Origin: F22 sp963668535
GTDB taxonomy: Bacteria > Bacteroidota > Bacteroidia > Bacteroidales > Bacteroidaceae
Reading direction: 5' to 3'
DNA: 64,000 bases
Assembly: GCA_963668535.1 (NCBI GenBank)
Contig: OY764867.1
Location: 310,001 to 374,000, forward strand
Made by a program: the position numbers and the translations under genes. The stretch's first letter is position 1; the number at the start of each line of letters is the position of its first letter. The notes under the pieces were generated by a model. It saw only the letters and a program-made list of their open reading frames with translations, did no database searches and was not told where the DNA came from. Below are positions 28,419-36,754 of the stretch, in pieces.

Positions 28419-29492
28419 TTAGTACTTACTATCAGACTTTATCGATTGAATGATATGCTTTAGTTCCTTTCTTTGATTCTTGTCCATTGCATCAAAGGTA
28501 AAAATTGAAAAACCTTTTGCTCCAGCTTGAATAGCCACTCTGACTGCGTCACTCAAACGATCTTTTGAGCCTTGCTTAAAATCATCCGTGTATAAACCCA
28601 CATAGATATCAGTCCCCTTATGAGCTTGTGTCACACAATCTGCGACACACTTGCCTATCCATTCAATATGCTCGTCATAAAATCCATTATAAATCATAGG
28701 ATATGCCCTATCCAATGGCCACTTACCCCAATCTTGATACACCATTCGTGCTGCCATTTCTGGAGTTGGAAATGGAGAAGCTGTAAGTTCTTTACCAGAC
28801 GATTTAACTCTAACAGCTATCTGATTAACAAGATTATTGACCGCATCCATGCGAAACTGGTGCCATGACTTATCGCCATTGACATCTGCTTGATTACGTG
28901 GATCATAATTATACTCTTTCTCAAAAGCTGCTATCATTGCAGGATGATATCCATAATCCCATTCTGGATACACTTTATCTTGAATAACATCGTAATTCTT
29001 CCAAAGAGTAGTAGGCAATATTGCATCTACATATCTGCAATAATCTAAACTAATACTCTTGACACCTGGGATAGACAAATATTCATCTATTTTAGCCAAA
29101 ACAGCTTTTTGCACCCCTGGAATAATAGGATTTAAAAACTTATAATAGTCAACATATGCTTTCTTAAACTGCATCGATTGTCCTAAACGGTTATAGTCCA
29201 ACCAATCGGGATGTTTAGCCGCAATCTCACCATCACAAAGCGTTTTATACCACACGTGCAATTCCATCTTATATTTATCAGCATAGGGTACCATTTCCCG
29301 AATCTGACTAGGCGTACCATGAACAATAATCCCATCTATTCCCACTTCGTGCATCTTCTCAAAATAGGCATCAAGCTGTCCATTCTCTGGATAACTAGTC
29401 CAAGTTAAAAAACGTGCTTGGGCAAATACTGACACTACACTGACTATATACAAGCCCATCAAAAATCCATATCTTTTTAAGTATGTATTCAT
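28419..29492 (-). CDS. Secreted DUF187/GHL10-like putative glycoside hydrolase
   Basis: About 357 residues from the ATG at 29492 (the longer frame begins with TTG). A signal peptide ends near VSVVSVFAQA with no lipobox. The body looks like a (beta/alpha)8 barrel of the GHL10/DUF187 group: GIDGIIVHG near 45, SISLDYCRYVDA near 145, ELTASPFPTPEMAARMVYQDWGKWP near 230-255, RAYPMIYNGFY near 258, and GAKGFSIFTFDAMDK near the end. Acidic residues in LDYCRYVD and MYSD-like positions could be catalytic, but no activity is established for close relatives known to me. It follows the GH92-CBM9 gene by 22 bp in the nagB operon, so a role in the same glycan is inferred. Confidence 0.7.
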   Translation of the reverse strand: MNTYLKRYGFLMGLYIVSVVSVFAQARFLTWTSYPENGQLDAYFEKMHEVGIDGIIVHGTPSQIREMVPYADKYKMELHVWYKTLCDGEIAAKHPDWLDYNRLGQSMQFKKAYVDYYKFLNPIIPGVQKAVLAKIDEYLSIPGVKSISLDYCRYVDAILPTTLWKNYDVIQDKVYPEWDYGYHPAMIAAFEKEYNYDPRNQADVNGDKSWHQFRMDAVNNLVNQIAVRVKSSGKELTASPFPTPEMAARMVYQDWGKWPLDRAYPMIYNGFYDEHIEWIGKCVADCVTQAHKGTDIYVGLYTDDFKQGSKDRLSDAVRVAIQAGAKGFSIFTFDAMDKNQRKELKHIIQSIKSDSKY

Positions 29493-29514
29493 AGTAATCA
29501 AAATATTAGTATAG

Positions 29515-32412
29515 TTAATTTTTAAAGGTTACCGTTCCCCATTTATCAGGTCGATGAATATCTATAATACCAGTTGGCGCCCACACCCAATTTTCTTCAT
29601 TACCAAATCCTTCTGTGCCAGGTCGCTTTATATATTTTCCATTTTTGACATCAACTTGAAGCCATTCTACTCGAGAGAAATTCATCTTCCAGGTTGTTCC
29701 AGACACGATTTTTTCATTCACCGATTTCAGAGGTATACGCAATTCAACAGTCCAACATTTGTCCGCATCACTAGGATCATTTATTGTTCCCTGAATATTG
29801 GTAGCGTGTTGTAATCCTTTGAAATCAAAGTCATTAAGAAAAGTACCACCTTGATAGTATGGTTTAGTCATTAATAAGTCCCATGGAGTATTTTGGGCAT
29901 TAATTTCAAATTCAAAATAACAACGCCCATCCCCATCAGGATCCATAAACACTTCAAAATCATTATCCCAATAGATAGTGCTATCTCTCTTGGCAATTGT
30001 ACTCCAGATATGCGGTTCTTCTAGTTTAGCCGCCACATATACAGCATCTTCATCCCACAACATCTTAAATCGAGTATTATACTTGGGCTTAGGCTTCTTA
30101 TCTCCTTGAATATCAACAAATAAATCACTCCAGGTGCTTTTTTTCCAATCTGGATCATCTAGTTTCCCATCAATGTTAACATCACCTTTACGCCTATAGC
30201 TTTCATACTTTGGAGACTTTATTGGCTCTTCGGTCATAAAAAAGACAAGTTCACCCCCTGCCAAAATTTGTTGGTGGGAAATAGCTGTACCATGCAAAGT
30301 AACTCCATTGAGCTGTATCTTTTGTACATTGGTTGAGTTCAGATCTCCATCTACGCGCACCACGAATTGTTTTCCGTTGGGTAGATTCAAGCTTAACTTT
30401 TTACATAAAGGGATTCCCAACTCATACACCCCGCTAGCAGGATCTACTGGGTAAAATCCCATAGCTGAAAAGACATACCATGCAGACATCTGCCCACAAT
30501 CCTCGTTACCACATAAACCTTCAGGTGTATTGGTATAAAACTGATTCATCACTTGACGTATCAACTTTCTTCCCTTGTTGGGATGTGCCGTTTTATTATA
30601 CAAATATGCCACGTGATGACTTGGTTCGTTACCATGCGCATATTGACCAATCATACCAGTAGAGAACAAAGGTAAATCTTCATGATCTGCTACTGTTGCA
30701 TTAAAGAATGCGTCCAACTTCTTCTCAAAAGCTTCTGGACCACCCATAAGTTCGACCAAACCATCGACGTCTTGTTGCACACTCCACAAATACTGCCAAG
30801 CATTGCTTTCAGTAATATCTGTTGTATACTCACGAGGGTTGAAAGGAGTTTTAAATTGTCTTTTAGTATTTTTTGGTTGAAAGAATCCGTTTGATTTATT
30901 AAATATAGCACGATAACTCTGACCTCTCTGTGCAAACACTTCAGCGACATCATTTTTATTTAGTTTTTGTGCTATCCTAGCAATTGTTGCATCATCATAT
31001 GCATACTCCAAAGTCTTTGACAGTGATTCGTGTTCTATATCACAGGGCAGATATCCGAATTTTTTATATGCCCCAATTCCGCGATAATCATCATCATTAG
31101 CAGTTGTCGTACAAGCATCCAATGCTGCTGTATAATCAAATCCTGAAATGCCTTTAAGAATTGCATCAGCAATGACTGGAGCACTATGATAACCTATCAT
31201 CATATTTGTTTCACTCGCCTGCATATTCCAAACAGGAATACGCCCATGCTGACGTTGAAAATCTATAAAAGATTGCACCATATCCCCTACTCGATTGGGA
31301 CAAATAAGTGTATATAAAGGTTGTGCAGCACGATACGTATCCCACAAAGAGAATCGGCTATAGTGATGCTTGTTGGCAGCAGACAAACTGTATATTTTTT
31401 TATCTGGTCCTCTATAGCTTCCATCCTCATCATCATACACAACAGGTGCCAACATAGAATGATACAAAGCAGTATAAAAAGTCACTTTTTGATTCACATC
31501 TTCTGTTTCAATCTGAATCTTTTGCAATTCTTGATTCCACTGATGCTCAGCATGACTTAAAAACGCATCAAAGCTCTGCTCTTTCGCTCGATTAATATCT
31601 GCGTCCAAATTATCAAGTGCATGCTGTGAATCTACAGCAGAAAGTGCTGTATATACCTCTATTTGCGCACCTGGCTTTAGCGTATCATAATATAATATGG
31701 CATCCATAGCCACTTTTCCATTGTCTAACTGCACTGTGTCTATCTCAATACGATCCCAAGGGGTAGAGATGCGAGTAGCAAAAAAGAGCGTTTGGTTTCT
31801 AGCCCATCCATCACTATGGCGTAATCCTGAAAGCTTTTGTTGATCAATTGCTTTAATAGAAGCATCTAGTGTCTTATCCCAATTCATCGATTTAGATAAA
31901 TTCAGACGAATGGCTGACGCTCCACCGCTCTTAAAGGTATAGCGCTGCACACCAGTACGCAAACCAGCGGTCAACTCAACATCAATATTATAGTCATCAA
32001 GATGCACTTTATAATATCCAGCATACGCTTCTTCTTTACTATGAGAGAAACGACTATGCACACCTAAAGGTTTTTCTGCACTACGTTCTGGAAAACGGAC
32101 AGGCATAAAAGAAATGTCATACAAATCTCCTGCCCCAGTTCCCGACAAGTGAGTGTGACTGAAACCAGCGATTGTACTATCGGGATAAAAATATCCTGCA
32201 ATACGATCCCAACCAGGCAAACCGTTGTCAGGACTTAATTGTACCATACCAAAAGGTACTTGTGCACCAGGATATGTATTACCCACATAATTGGTACCTA
32301 TAAATGGATTGACTAAGTGTGCCAAAGCAATCTCCTTTTTTTCATGCTTTTGGACACATGAAAAAAACAAGATAACAGACAATATTAGAATAAAAGGTTT
32401 AAGGATTTTCAT
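29515..32412 (-). CDS. GH92 alpha-mannosidase D fused to a C-terminal CBM9-like domain (lipoprotein)
   Basis: 965 residues, about 210 longer than the other GH92 copies. Lipobox LFFSC is followed by VQKHEKKE, which does not look like a surface-export signal. The GH92 part (about 30-730) has NPFIGTNYVGNTYPGAQVPF, TESNAWQYLWSVQQD, HGNEPSHH and GNEDCGQMSAW. From about residue 735 begins a family-9-type carbohydrate-binding module: GDVNIDGKLDDPDWKKSTW, VYVAAKLEEPHIW, a DNDFEVFMDPDGDG block and the closing WTVELRIPLKS. CBM9 modules bind sugar chain ends, so it may hold the enzyme on N-glycan or glycoprotein. Co-transcribed with the gene 22 bp downstream. Confidence 0.93.
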   Translation of the reverse strand: MKILKPFILILSVILFFSCVQKHEKKEIALAHLVNPFIGTNYVGNTYPGAQVPFGMVQLSPDNGLPGWDRIAGYFYPDSTIAGFSHTHLSGTGAGDLYDISFMPVRFPERSAEKPLGVHSRFSHSKEEAYAGYYKVHLDDYNIDVELTAGLRTGVQRYTFKSGGASAIRLNLSKSMNWDKTLDASIKAIDQQKLSGLRHSDGWARNQTLFFATRISTPWDRIEIDTVQLDNGKVAMDAILYYDTLKPGAQIEVYTALSAVDSQHALDNLDADINRAKEQSFDAFLSHAEHQWNQELQKIQIETEDVNQKVTFYTALYHSMLAPVVYDDEDGSYRGPDKKIYSLSAANKHHYSRFSLWDTYRAAQPLYTLICPNRVGDMVQSFIDFQRQHGRIPVWNMQASETNMMIGYHSAPVIADAILKGISGFDYTAALDACTTTANDDDYRGIGAYKKFGYLPCDIEHESLSKTLEYAYDDATIARIAQKLNKNDVAEVFAQRGQSYRAIFNKSNGFFQPKNTKRQFKTPFNPREYTTDITESNAWQYLWSVQQDVDGLVELMGGPEAFEKKLDAFFNATVADHEDLPLFSTGMIGQYAHGNEPSHHVAYLYNKTAHPNKGRKLIRQVMNQFYTNTPEGLCGNEDCGQMSAWYVFSAMGFYPVDPASGVYELGIPLCKKLSLNLPNGKQFVVRVDGDLNSTNVQKIQLNGVTLHGTAISHQQILAGGELVFFMTEEPIKSPKYESYRRKGDVNIDGKLDDPDWKKSTWSDLFVDIQGDKKPKPKYNTRFKMLWDEDAVYVAAKLEEPHIWSTIAKRDSTIYWDNDFEVFMDPDGDGRCYFEFEINAQNTPWDLLMTKPYYQGGTFLNDFDFKGLQHATNIQGTINDPSDADKCWTVELRIPLKSVNEKIVSGTTWKMNFSRVEWLQVDVKNGKYIKRPGTEGFGNEENWVWAPTGIIDIHRPDKWGTVTFKN

Positions 32413-32463
32413 CTCACAACAAATGGTTTAAGGTAAATTGGGCACAGACTATATTTTCTCGAG

Positions 32464-32492
32464 CATATGTTCCACATATGGACGCAAAGTTA
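32464..32492 (-). promoter_or_regulatory. -7 box with inverted repeat over the start site, upstream of GH92 D
   Basis: TAACTTTG on the minus strand (32492-32485) is followed at once by a 7-bp inverted repeat, CATATGT-TCC-ACATATG (32464-32480), which would cover the transcription start. It lies between the nagB stop and the GH92 D start (99 bp). It may be a secondary, repressible promoter inside the nagB operon. Confidence 0.4.
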
Positions 32493-32511
32493 TCAGAAGT
32501 AATACAAATAA

Positions 32512-33327
32512 TTAAACATGTAATAGAGATTGAGGATCTAAATGATCAGCTTCAATATCTTTAAAGTATTTGTAGGTGCCAACTTTCAACTCATCCGTTG
32601 CTTCTTCGTCACACACTATAATGCCTTGACGATGCAACTGTAAAGCCGAAATTGTCCACATATGTGTAACAGCTCCTTCAACAGCCTGACACAAAGCTCT
32701 AGCTTTACTGTGTCCATTGACCAATATAAGGACTTCACGTGCATCAAGAACAGTACCCACTCCAACAGTTAAGGCCAATTTAGGTACCTTATTGATGTCA
32801 TTATCAAAGAATCTGGAATTGGCTATAATAGTATCTGTTGTCAAAGTTTTCAGTCTAGTACGTCCACTTAACGAAGAACATGGTTCATTAAATGCGATAT
32901 GACCATCTGGACCAATGCCACCAAGGAAAAGATCGATTCCTCCTACTGCCTTAATTTTTTCTTCATAACGTGCACACTCCGCCTCTAAGTCATCAGCGTT
33001 ACCATTAAGAATATTAACTTGTTGTGGATTAGCATCAACTTGCGAAAATAAATTAGTCCACATAAAAGAATGGTAACTTTGTTCGTGATCTTCAGGCAAT
33101 CCTACATATTCATCCATATTGAAAGTGATAACATGCTCAAAAGAGAGCTTACCTTCACGATGTAATTTTACCATTTCACGATACATTCCTAGTGGTGAAG
33201 AACCAGTAGGTAGACCCAGTACAAACGGTTTTTCAGCAGTAGGATTTGCTTTTTTTATGCGCATTGCTACATAGTTAGCTGCCCACTTAGATAGTATTTC
33301 ATAATCTGGTTGAATAATCAATCTCAT
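32512..33327 (-). CDS. nagB: Glucosamine-6-phosphate deaminase
   Basis: 271 residues from the ATG at 33327; the upstream extension starts at a non-ATG codon and lies across the promoter. It converts glucosamine-6-phosphate to fructose-6-phosphate and ammonia. All catalytic residues sit at the same numbers as in E. coli NagB: Asp72 (FNMDEYVG), Asp141 and His143 (GIGPDGHIAFNEP), Glu148. The phosphate loop is GLPTGSSPLGMY. It differs sharply from the NagB-like half of the PIG-L fusion in the same locus. First gene of a unit that continues into GH92 D and the DUF187-like gene. Confidence 0.97.
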   Translation of the reverse strand: MRLIIQPDYEILSKWAANYVAMRIKKANPTAEKPFVLGLPTGSSPLGMYREMVKLHREGKLSFEHVITFNMDEYVGLPEDHEQSYHSFMWTNLFSQVDANPQQVNILNGNADDLEAECARYEEKIKAVGGIDLFLGGIGPDGHIAFNEPCSSLSGRTRLKTLTTDTIIANSRFFDNDINKVPKLALTVGVGTVLDAREVLILVNGHSKARALCQAVEGAVTHMWTISALQLHRQGIIVCDEEATDELKVGTYKYFKDIEADHLDPQSLLHV

Positions 33328-33360
33328 ACGCCAATCAATTAAAAGGTTACAATTATGTGA

Positions 33361-33392
33361 CAAAGATAGCTGGTTCCTCTACTTAATCCAAG
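33361..33392 (-). promoter_or_regulatory. Promoter of nagB
   Basis: CTTG (33392-33389), 20 bases, TATCTTTG (33368-33361) on the minus strand, with a leader of about 27 bases. The shared operator starts 33 bases upstream of the -7 box. Confidence 0.6.
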
Positions 33393-33401
33393 AGGCAAAC
33401 A

Positions 33402-33438
33402 CTATTTCAATTATCATATATTATATGCTAATCCGACT
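33402..33438 (-). promoter_or_regulatory. Two-box operator of the N-glycan locus, copy 3 (nagB)
   Basis: Proximal box CTATTTCAA (33402-33410, weaker) and distal box ATATGCTAATCCGACT (33423-33438), starts 21 bp apart. The 12-base core GCTAATCCGACT is identical to the susC copy. The gap to the -7 box is 54 bases. Confidence 0.65.
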
Positions 33439-33781
33439 TTCATCTACACAATACAGGTAGTGGATAGTTGTAGTCATTACTACTATAGTACACCCCTATT
33501 TTAGGAGCACACTTACTTTAAAGTAACAATAACCCGTCCATTTACTAACACGACAAAATATAAAGAGTACGTGTAAAAAGTAGATCTTATATGTTTTCTT
33601 TTATTACTACGTTTTTGGGGAAATATACTTTAGCAAATGCTTTGTTCCCTTTGTACGTGATTATTGAACCCGTCGGCTATATTACTAGACTTTAAAGACA
33701 ATCTTTCTGCTTTGTATTGCGCACAAGCTTTTAGAGATGCATCCCATATGCGAAAAATAAATTCTACAGTAAAACTAAAAT
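33439..33781. other. Intergenic stretch with no recognised gene
   Basis: No open frame of useful length, no tRNA-like or rRNA-like sequence, and no promoter pair was seen here. It separates the glycan locus from ugd. It contains the words AAAGAGTACGTGT (33562-33574), shared with the rbr terminator arm, and many short AT-rich runs, but no structure I can defend. Confidence 0.5.
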
Positions 33782-33823
33782 AATAAAAGGACATGGTAAC
33801 TTAAATTGCCATGTCCTTTTATT
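33782..33823 (-). terminator. Terminator of the ugd-HAD unit
   Basis: A 15-bp perfect stem (33782-33796 with 33809-33823, built on AAAAGGACATGG) around a 12-base loop, 35 bases past the HAD gene stop. On the minus strand it is followed by a T-rich run. Confidence 0.85.
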
Positions 33824-33857
33824 GTAAGAATTGCTATATAGATCAGATTACAGAAAA

Positions 33858-34274
33858 CTAAAACCAACCGAAACGTCTCTTTTTCTTAGGTATTTCCTCT
33901 TCCAATGTCAAAGTTTCAGGTCTACTATATACACGATTACTTTTAACCATATTATAAATTTCTCCCCACTGAATGGGGCCTCCTATATTCCGGTCATCAA
34001 TAAATAAATCTGCCTTAATCTTTCTAGAAAATGTTTTCATTTGTACGTCTTCCTCCGGAAAGTCTCTATTAATAGCATAAAACTCAACGCCTCGTTCACG
34101 ACACCACTCCACGGCCTCCTTAAGACGTCTTCCTTCGCGCACAGTCCAAAGTATCAGCTCATGTCCATCACTATGAAGCATTTTCAATGTTTGAATGGCA
34201 AATGGACGCTCTTGACCGATTTCTGGATAAGCATCAACCACTATAGTTCCGTCAAAATCAACAGCAATCTTCAT
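33858..34274 (-). CDS. Small HAD-superfamily hydrolase
   Basis: 138 residues, cytoplasmic. It has the HAD nucleophile motif at the very N-terminus (VDFDGTI, Asp6 and Asp8), motif II-like LILWTVREG near residue 43, and the acidic motif FIDDRNIGG near 92-100. There is no cap domain, so it may act on a macromolecule or bound phosphate. It ends in a basic tail (PKKKRRFGWF). It follows ugd by 17 bp and shares its terminator, so a link to nucleotide-sugar or polysaccharide metabolism is possible but unproven. Confidence 0.8.
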   Translation of the reverse strand: MKIAVDFDGTIVVDAYPEIGQERPFAIQTLKMLHSDGHELILWTVREGRRLKEAVEWCRERGVEFYAINRDFPEEDVQMKTFSRKIKADLFIDDRNIGGPIQWGEIYNMVKSNRVYSRPETLTLEEEIPKKKRRFGWF

Positions 34275-34291
34275 ACAGCAATCAAATAATA

Positions 34292-35611
34292 TTAGTTGAT
34301 ACGACCTATACAGTCATACTCAAAACCAGCTTCTTTAACTTCGGATGGTTCATAAATATTTCGTCCATCGATAATCAAAGGATTATTCATGGCCTTCTTC
34401 ATAACACCCCATGAAGGCATACGAAATTGCTTCCATTCAGTAATCAATAATAAGGCATCCGCTTCTAGTACAGCATCATACATATCTGCTGCATACTCAA
34501 CAACATCTCCAATACGGCGTTTACATTCTTCCATCGCAATTGGGTCAAATACTCGTACTTCACAACCAGCTTTCTTTAACAAATCAATAGTAACCAAGGC
34601 AGTCGCTTCACGCATATCATCCGTTTCAGGTTTGAAACTCAGTCCCCATATAGCAATTTTTTTGCCTTTTAAATCACCATCGTATTTATCTGAAAGCTTC
34701 TTAAACAAAACGTGCTTCTGATGCTCGTTTACATCCTCGACTGCATTCAATACTCGCATATTGTACCCGTTTTGTTCGGCTGTTTTGATCAATGCCTTCA
34801 CATCTTTAGGGAAACATGACCCACCATATCCGCAACCAGGATACAAGAACTTACGACCAATACGTGTATCACTACCAATACCCTTACGTACCATATTGAC
34901 ATCAGCACCAACCAACTCACATAAATTTGCGATATCATTCATAAAGCTGATACGTGTAGCTAACATAGAATTGGCTGCATATTTTATCATTTCCGCTGAA
35001 GGAATATCAGTAAAAATAACTCGGAAATTATTTATAAGCATCGGACGATATAATTTTTCCATCAACTTGCGTGCTTTCTCGCTTTCAACCCCAACAACCA
35101 CACGATCTGGAGACATGAAATCGGAGATTGCAGCCCCTTCCTTTAAAAACTCAGGATTAGACGCAACATCAAAAGGAATATCTACACCACGCTTATCCAA
35201 CTCTTCTTGAATAGCAGCTTTTACTTTCTTTGCAGTGCCTACAGGAACAGTACTTTTGGTGACCAACACCTTATAATTTGACATGTATCGCCCCACAGTA
35301 CGTGCTACTTCAAGTACATATTTTAAATCAGCACTACCATCCTCATCTGGAGGAGTACCTACCGCACTAAAGACAACCTCTACCTCATCAAGAACACTCT
35401 TTAAATCTGTAGTAAACTGAAGTCGACCTTCACGATGATTGCGAGTGACCATTTCATCCAGACCTGGTTCGTAGATGGGCATAATGCCATTCTGAAGATT
35501 GTCAATTTTCTTCTTATCCACATCAACACAAGTTACATTGACTCCCATTTCGGCAAAACACGTACCACTCACAAGGCCTACATAACCTGTACCTACTACT
35601 GCTATATTCAT
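34292..35611 (-). CDS. ugd: UDP-glucose 6-dehydrogenase
   Basis: 439 residues. It oxidises UDP-glucose to UDP-glucuronate with 2 NAD+ for capsule or surface polysaccharide. The N-terminal Rossmann motif is GTGYVGLVSGTCFAEMG, the central helix has NPEFLKEGAAISDF and RVVVG, and the catalytic cysteine lies in YPGCGYGGSCFPKDVKAL near residue 265. The C-terminal UDP-binding domain begins near 310 (IAIWGLSFKPETDDMREA). Length is normal. A complete promoter stands upstream and the small HAD gene follows. Confidence 0.96.
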   Translation of the reverse strand: MNIAVVGTGYVGLVSGTCFAEMGVNVTCVDVDKKKIDNLQNGIMPIYEPGLDEMVTRNHREGRLQFTTDLKSVLDEVEVVFSAVGTPPDEDGSADLKYVLEVARTVGRYMSNYKVLVTKSTVPVGTAKKVKAAIQEELDKRGVDIPFDVASNPEFLKEGAAISDFMSPDRVVVGVESEKARKLMEKLYRPMLINNFRVIFTDIPSAEMIKYAANSMLATRISFMNDIANLCELVGADVNMVRKGIGSDTRIGRKFLYPGCGYGGSCFPKDVKALIKTAEQNGYNMRVLNAVEDVNEHQKHVLFKKLSDKYDGDLKGKKIAIWGLSFKPETDDMREATALVTIDLLKKAGCEVRVFDPIAMEECKRRIGDVVEYAADMYDAVLEADALLLITEWKQFRMPSWGVMKKAMNNPLIIDGRNIYEPSEVKEAGFEYDCIGRIN

Positions 35612-35713
35612 ATCAAAAATTGGTTAATGATTCATTTAATTATGAGTACTAGACTCTTATATAAATACTAAGAGTAACTAGTTACTGATCGTAAATAGGA
35701 CCAGCAAACGACA

Positions 35714-35745
35714 CAAAGATAAGCACATTGAAGGAAGTGCCCAAA
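35714..35745 (-). promoter_or_regulatory. Promoter of ugd
   Basis: TTTG (35745-35742), 20 bases, TATCTTTG (35721-35714) on the minus strand, a perfect Bacteroidota promoter. The leader is about 95 bases. Confidence 0.7.
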
Positions 35746-35768
35746 TTTATAGACTTCTTTTTTGGACG

Positions 35769-36668
35769 TTACTTCAGCAAAAAACGCTTACCTATTCCTT
35801 CATAAGCATCAATGCGTCTATCGCGTAAAAAAGGCCACCAACGACGTACTTGCTCACTGCGTGTCATATCAATATCTTGCAAAATCAACTGATCTTTATC
35901 TTGTGTAGCTTGCACCAACAACTCACCCTGAGGCCCAGCTACAAAACTTGATCCCCAAAATAAGATACCACCAGTGACTCCAGATGGGTCTGGTTCATAT
36001 CCCGTTCTATTAACCGTTACAACTGGGATACCATTGGCCACAGCATGACCACGCTGTACTGTCATCCAAGCATTAACTTGGCGTAATTGTTCTTCTTTAT
36101 CATCTCGACTATCCCATCCAATCGCCGTAGGATAAATTAGTATTTCGGCCCCTTTCATAGCCATCAAACGTGCAGCTTCAGGATACCATTGATCCCAACA
36201 AACGAGTACCCCCAAGCGTCCAATGGAAGTGTCAATAGGCTCAAATCCAAGATCGCCAGGTGTAAAATAGAATTTCTCATAGTAAGCAGGATCATCAGGA
36301 ATATGCATCTTACGATACACCCCAGCAATACTTCCATCTGTATCAAAGACAACAGCAGTGTTATGATATAATCCAGCAGCTCGTCGCTCAAAAAGAGAAA
36401 CGACAAGGACCACATGATTATCTCTAGCTACATCCGAATAGACCTTACAAGAAGGGCCTTCAGGTATTTCCTCAGCCAGATCAAAAAAGTCAACGTTCTC
36501 TGTTTGGCAGAAATATAAACTATTATGTAATTCTTGTAAAACGACCAACTGAGCTCCTTGTGATGCAGCAGCTTCTATTTGTCGCAACATAGTGATTCGG
36601 TTACTCGTTACGCTATCAACATTATGCTGTTGAACAAGAGCAACACGAATGATTCTTTTATCTCCCAT
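35769..36668 (-). CDS. aguB: Carbon-nitrogen hydrolase, probable N-carbamoylputrescine amidase
   Basis: 299 residues, a nitrilase-superfamily enzyme with the full Glu-Lys-Cys triad: Glu46 (VVLQELHNS), Lys120 (YRKMHIPDDPAYYEKFYF) and Cys157 (GVLVCWDQWYPEAARLM). The stretch around FTPGDLGF and WPFLRDRRIDAY matches N-carbamoylputrescine amidases, which release putrescine, CO2 and ammonia in the agmatine route to polyamines. No agmatine deiminase gene is in the window. It is 86 bp downstream of lysA, a PLP decarboxylase related to those acting on arginine or carboxynorspermidine, so a polyamine link is possible. Confidence 0.85.
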   Translation of the reverse strand: MGDKRIIRVALVQQHNVDSVTSNRITMLRQIEAAASQGAQLVVLQELHNSLYFCQTENVDFFDLAEEIPEGPSCKVYSDVARDNHVVLVVSLFERRAAGLYHNTAVVFDTDGSIAGVYRKMHIPDDPAYYEKFYFTPGDLGFEPIDTSIGRLGVLVCWDQWYPEAARLMAMKGAEILIYPTAIGWDSRDDKEEQLRQVNAWMTVQRGHAVANGIPVVTVNRTGYEPDPSGVTGGILFWGSSFVAGPQGELLVQATQDKDQLILQDIDMTRSEQVRRWWPFLRDRRIDAYEGIGKRFLLK

Positions 36669-36754
36669 GATAAATGATGTTAGGTACTAGAAAAAATGGG
36701 AGTCCAAACTTCAGAGGAAGTCTGGACACCACTTATCAATTATATCGTTTCGAA

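Noticed and set aside
33562..33574. AAAGAGTACGTGT shared with the rubrerythrin terminator arm
   Set aside because: Only 13 bases, no matching second arm here, and no coding or repeat context; probably chance or a decayed hairpin.
35178..35193. ACGCTTATCCAACT inside ugd, similar to the operator box
   Set aside because: It lies within coding sequence, with no paired box and no -7 box at the right distance.
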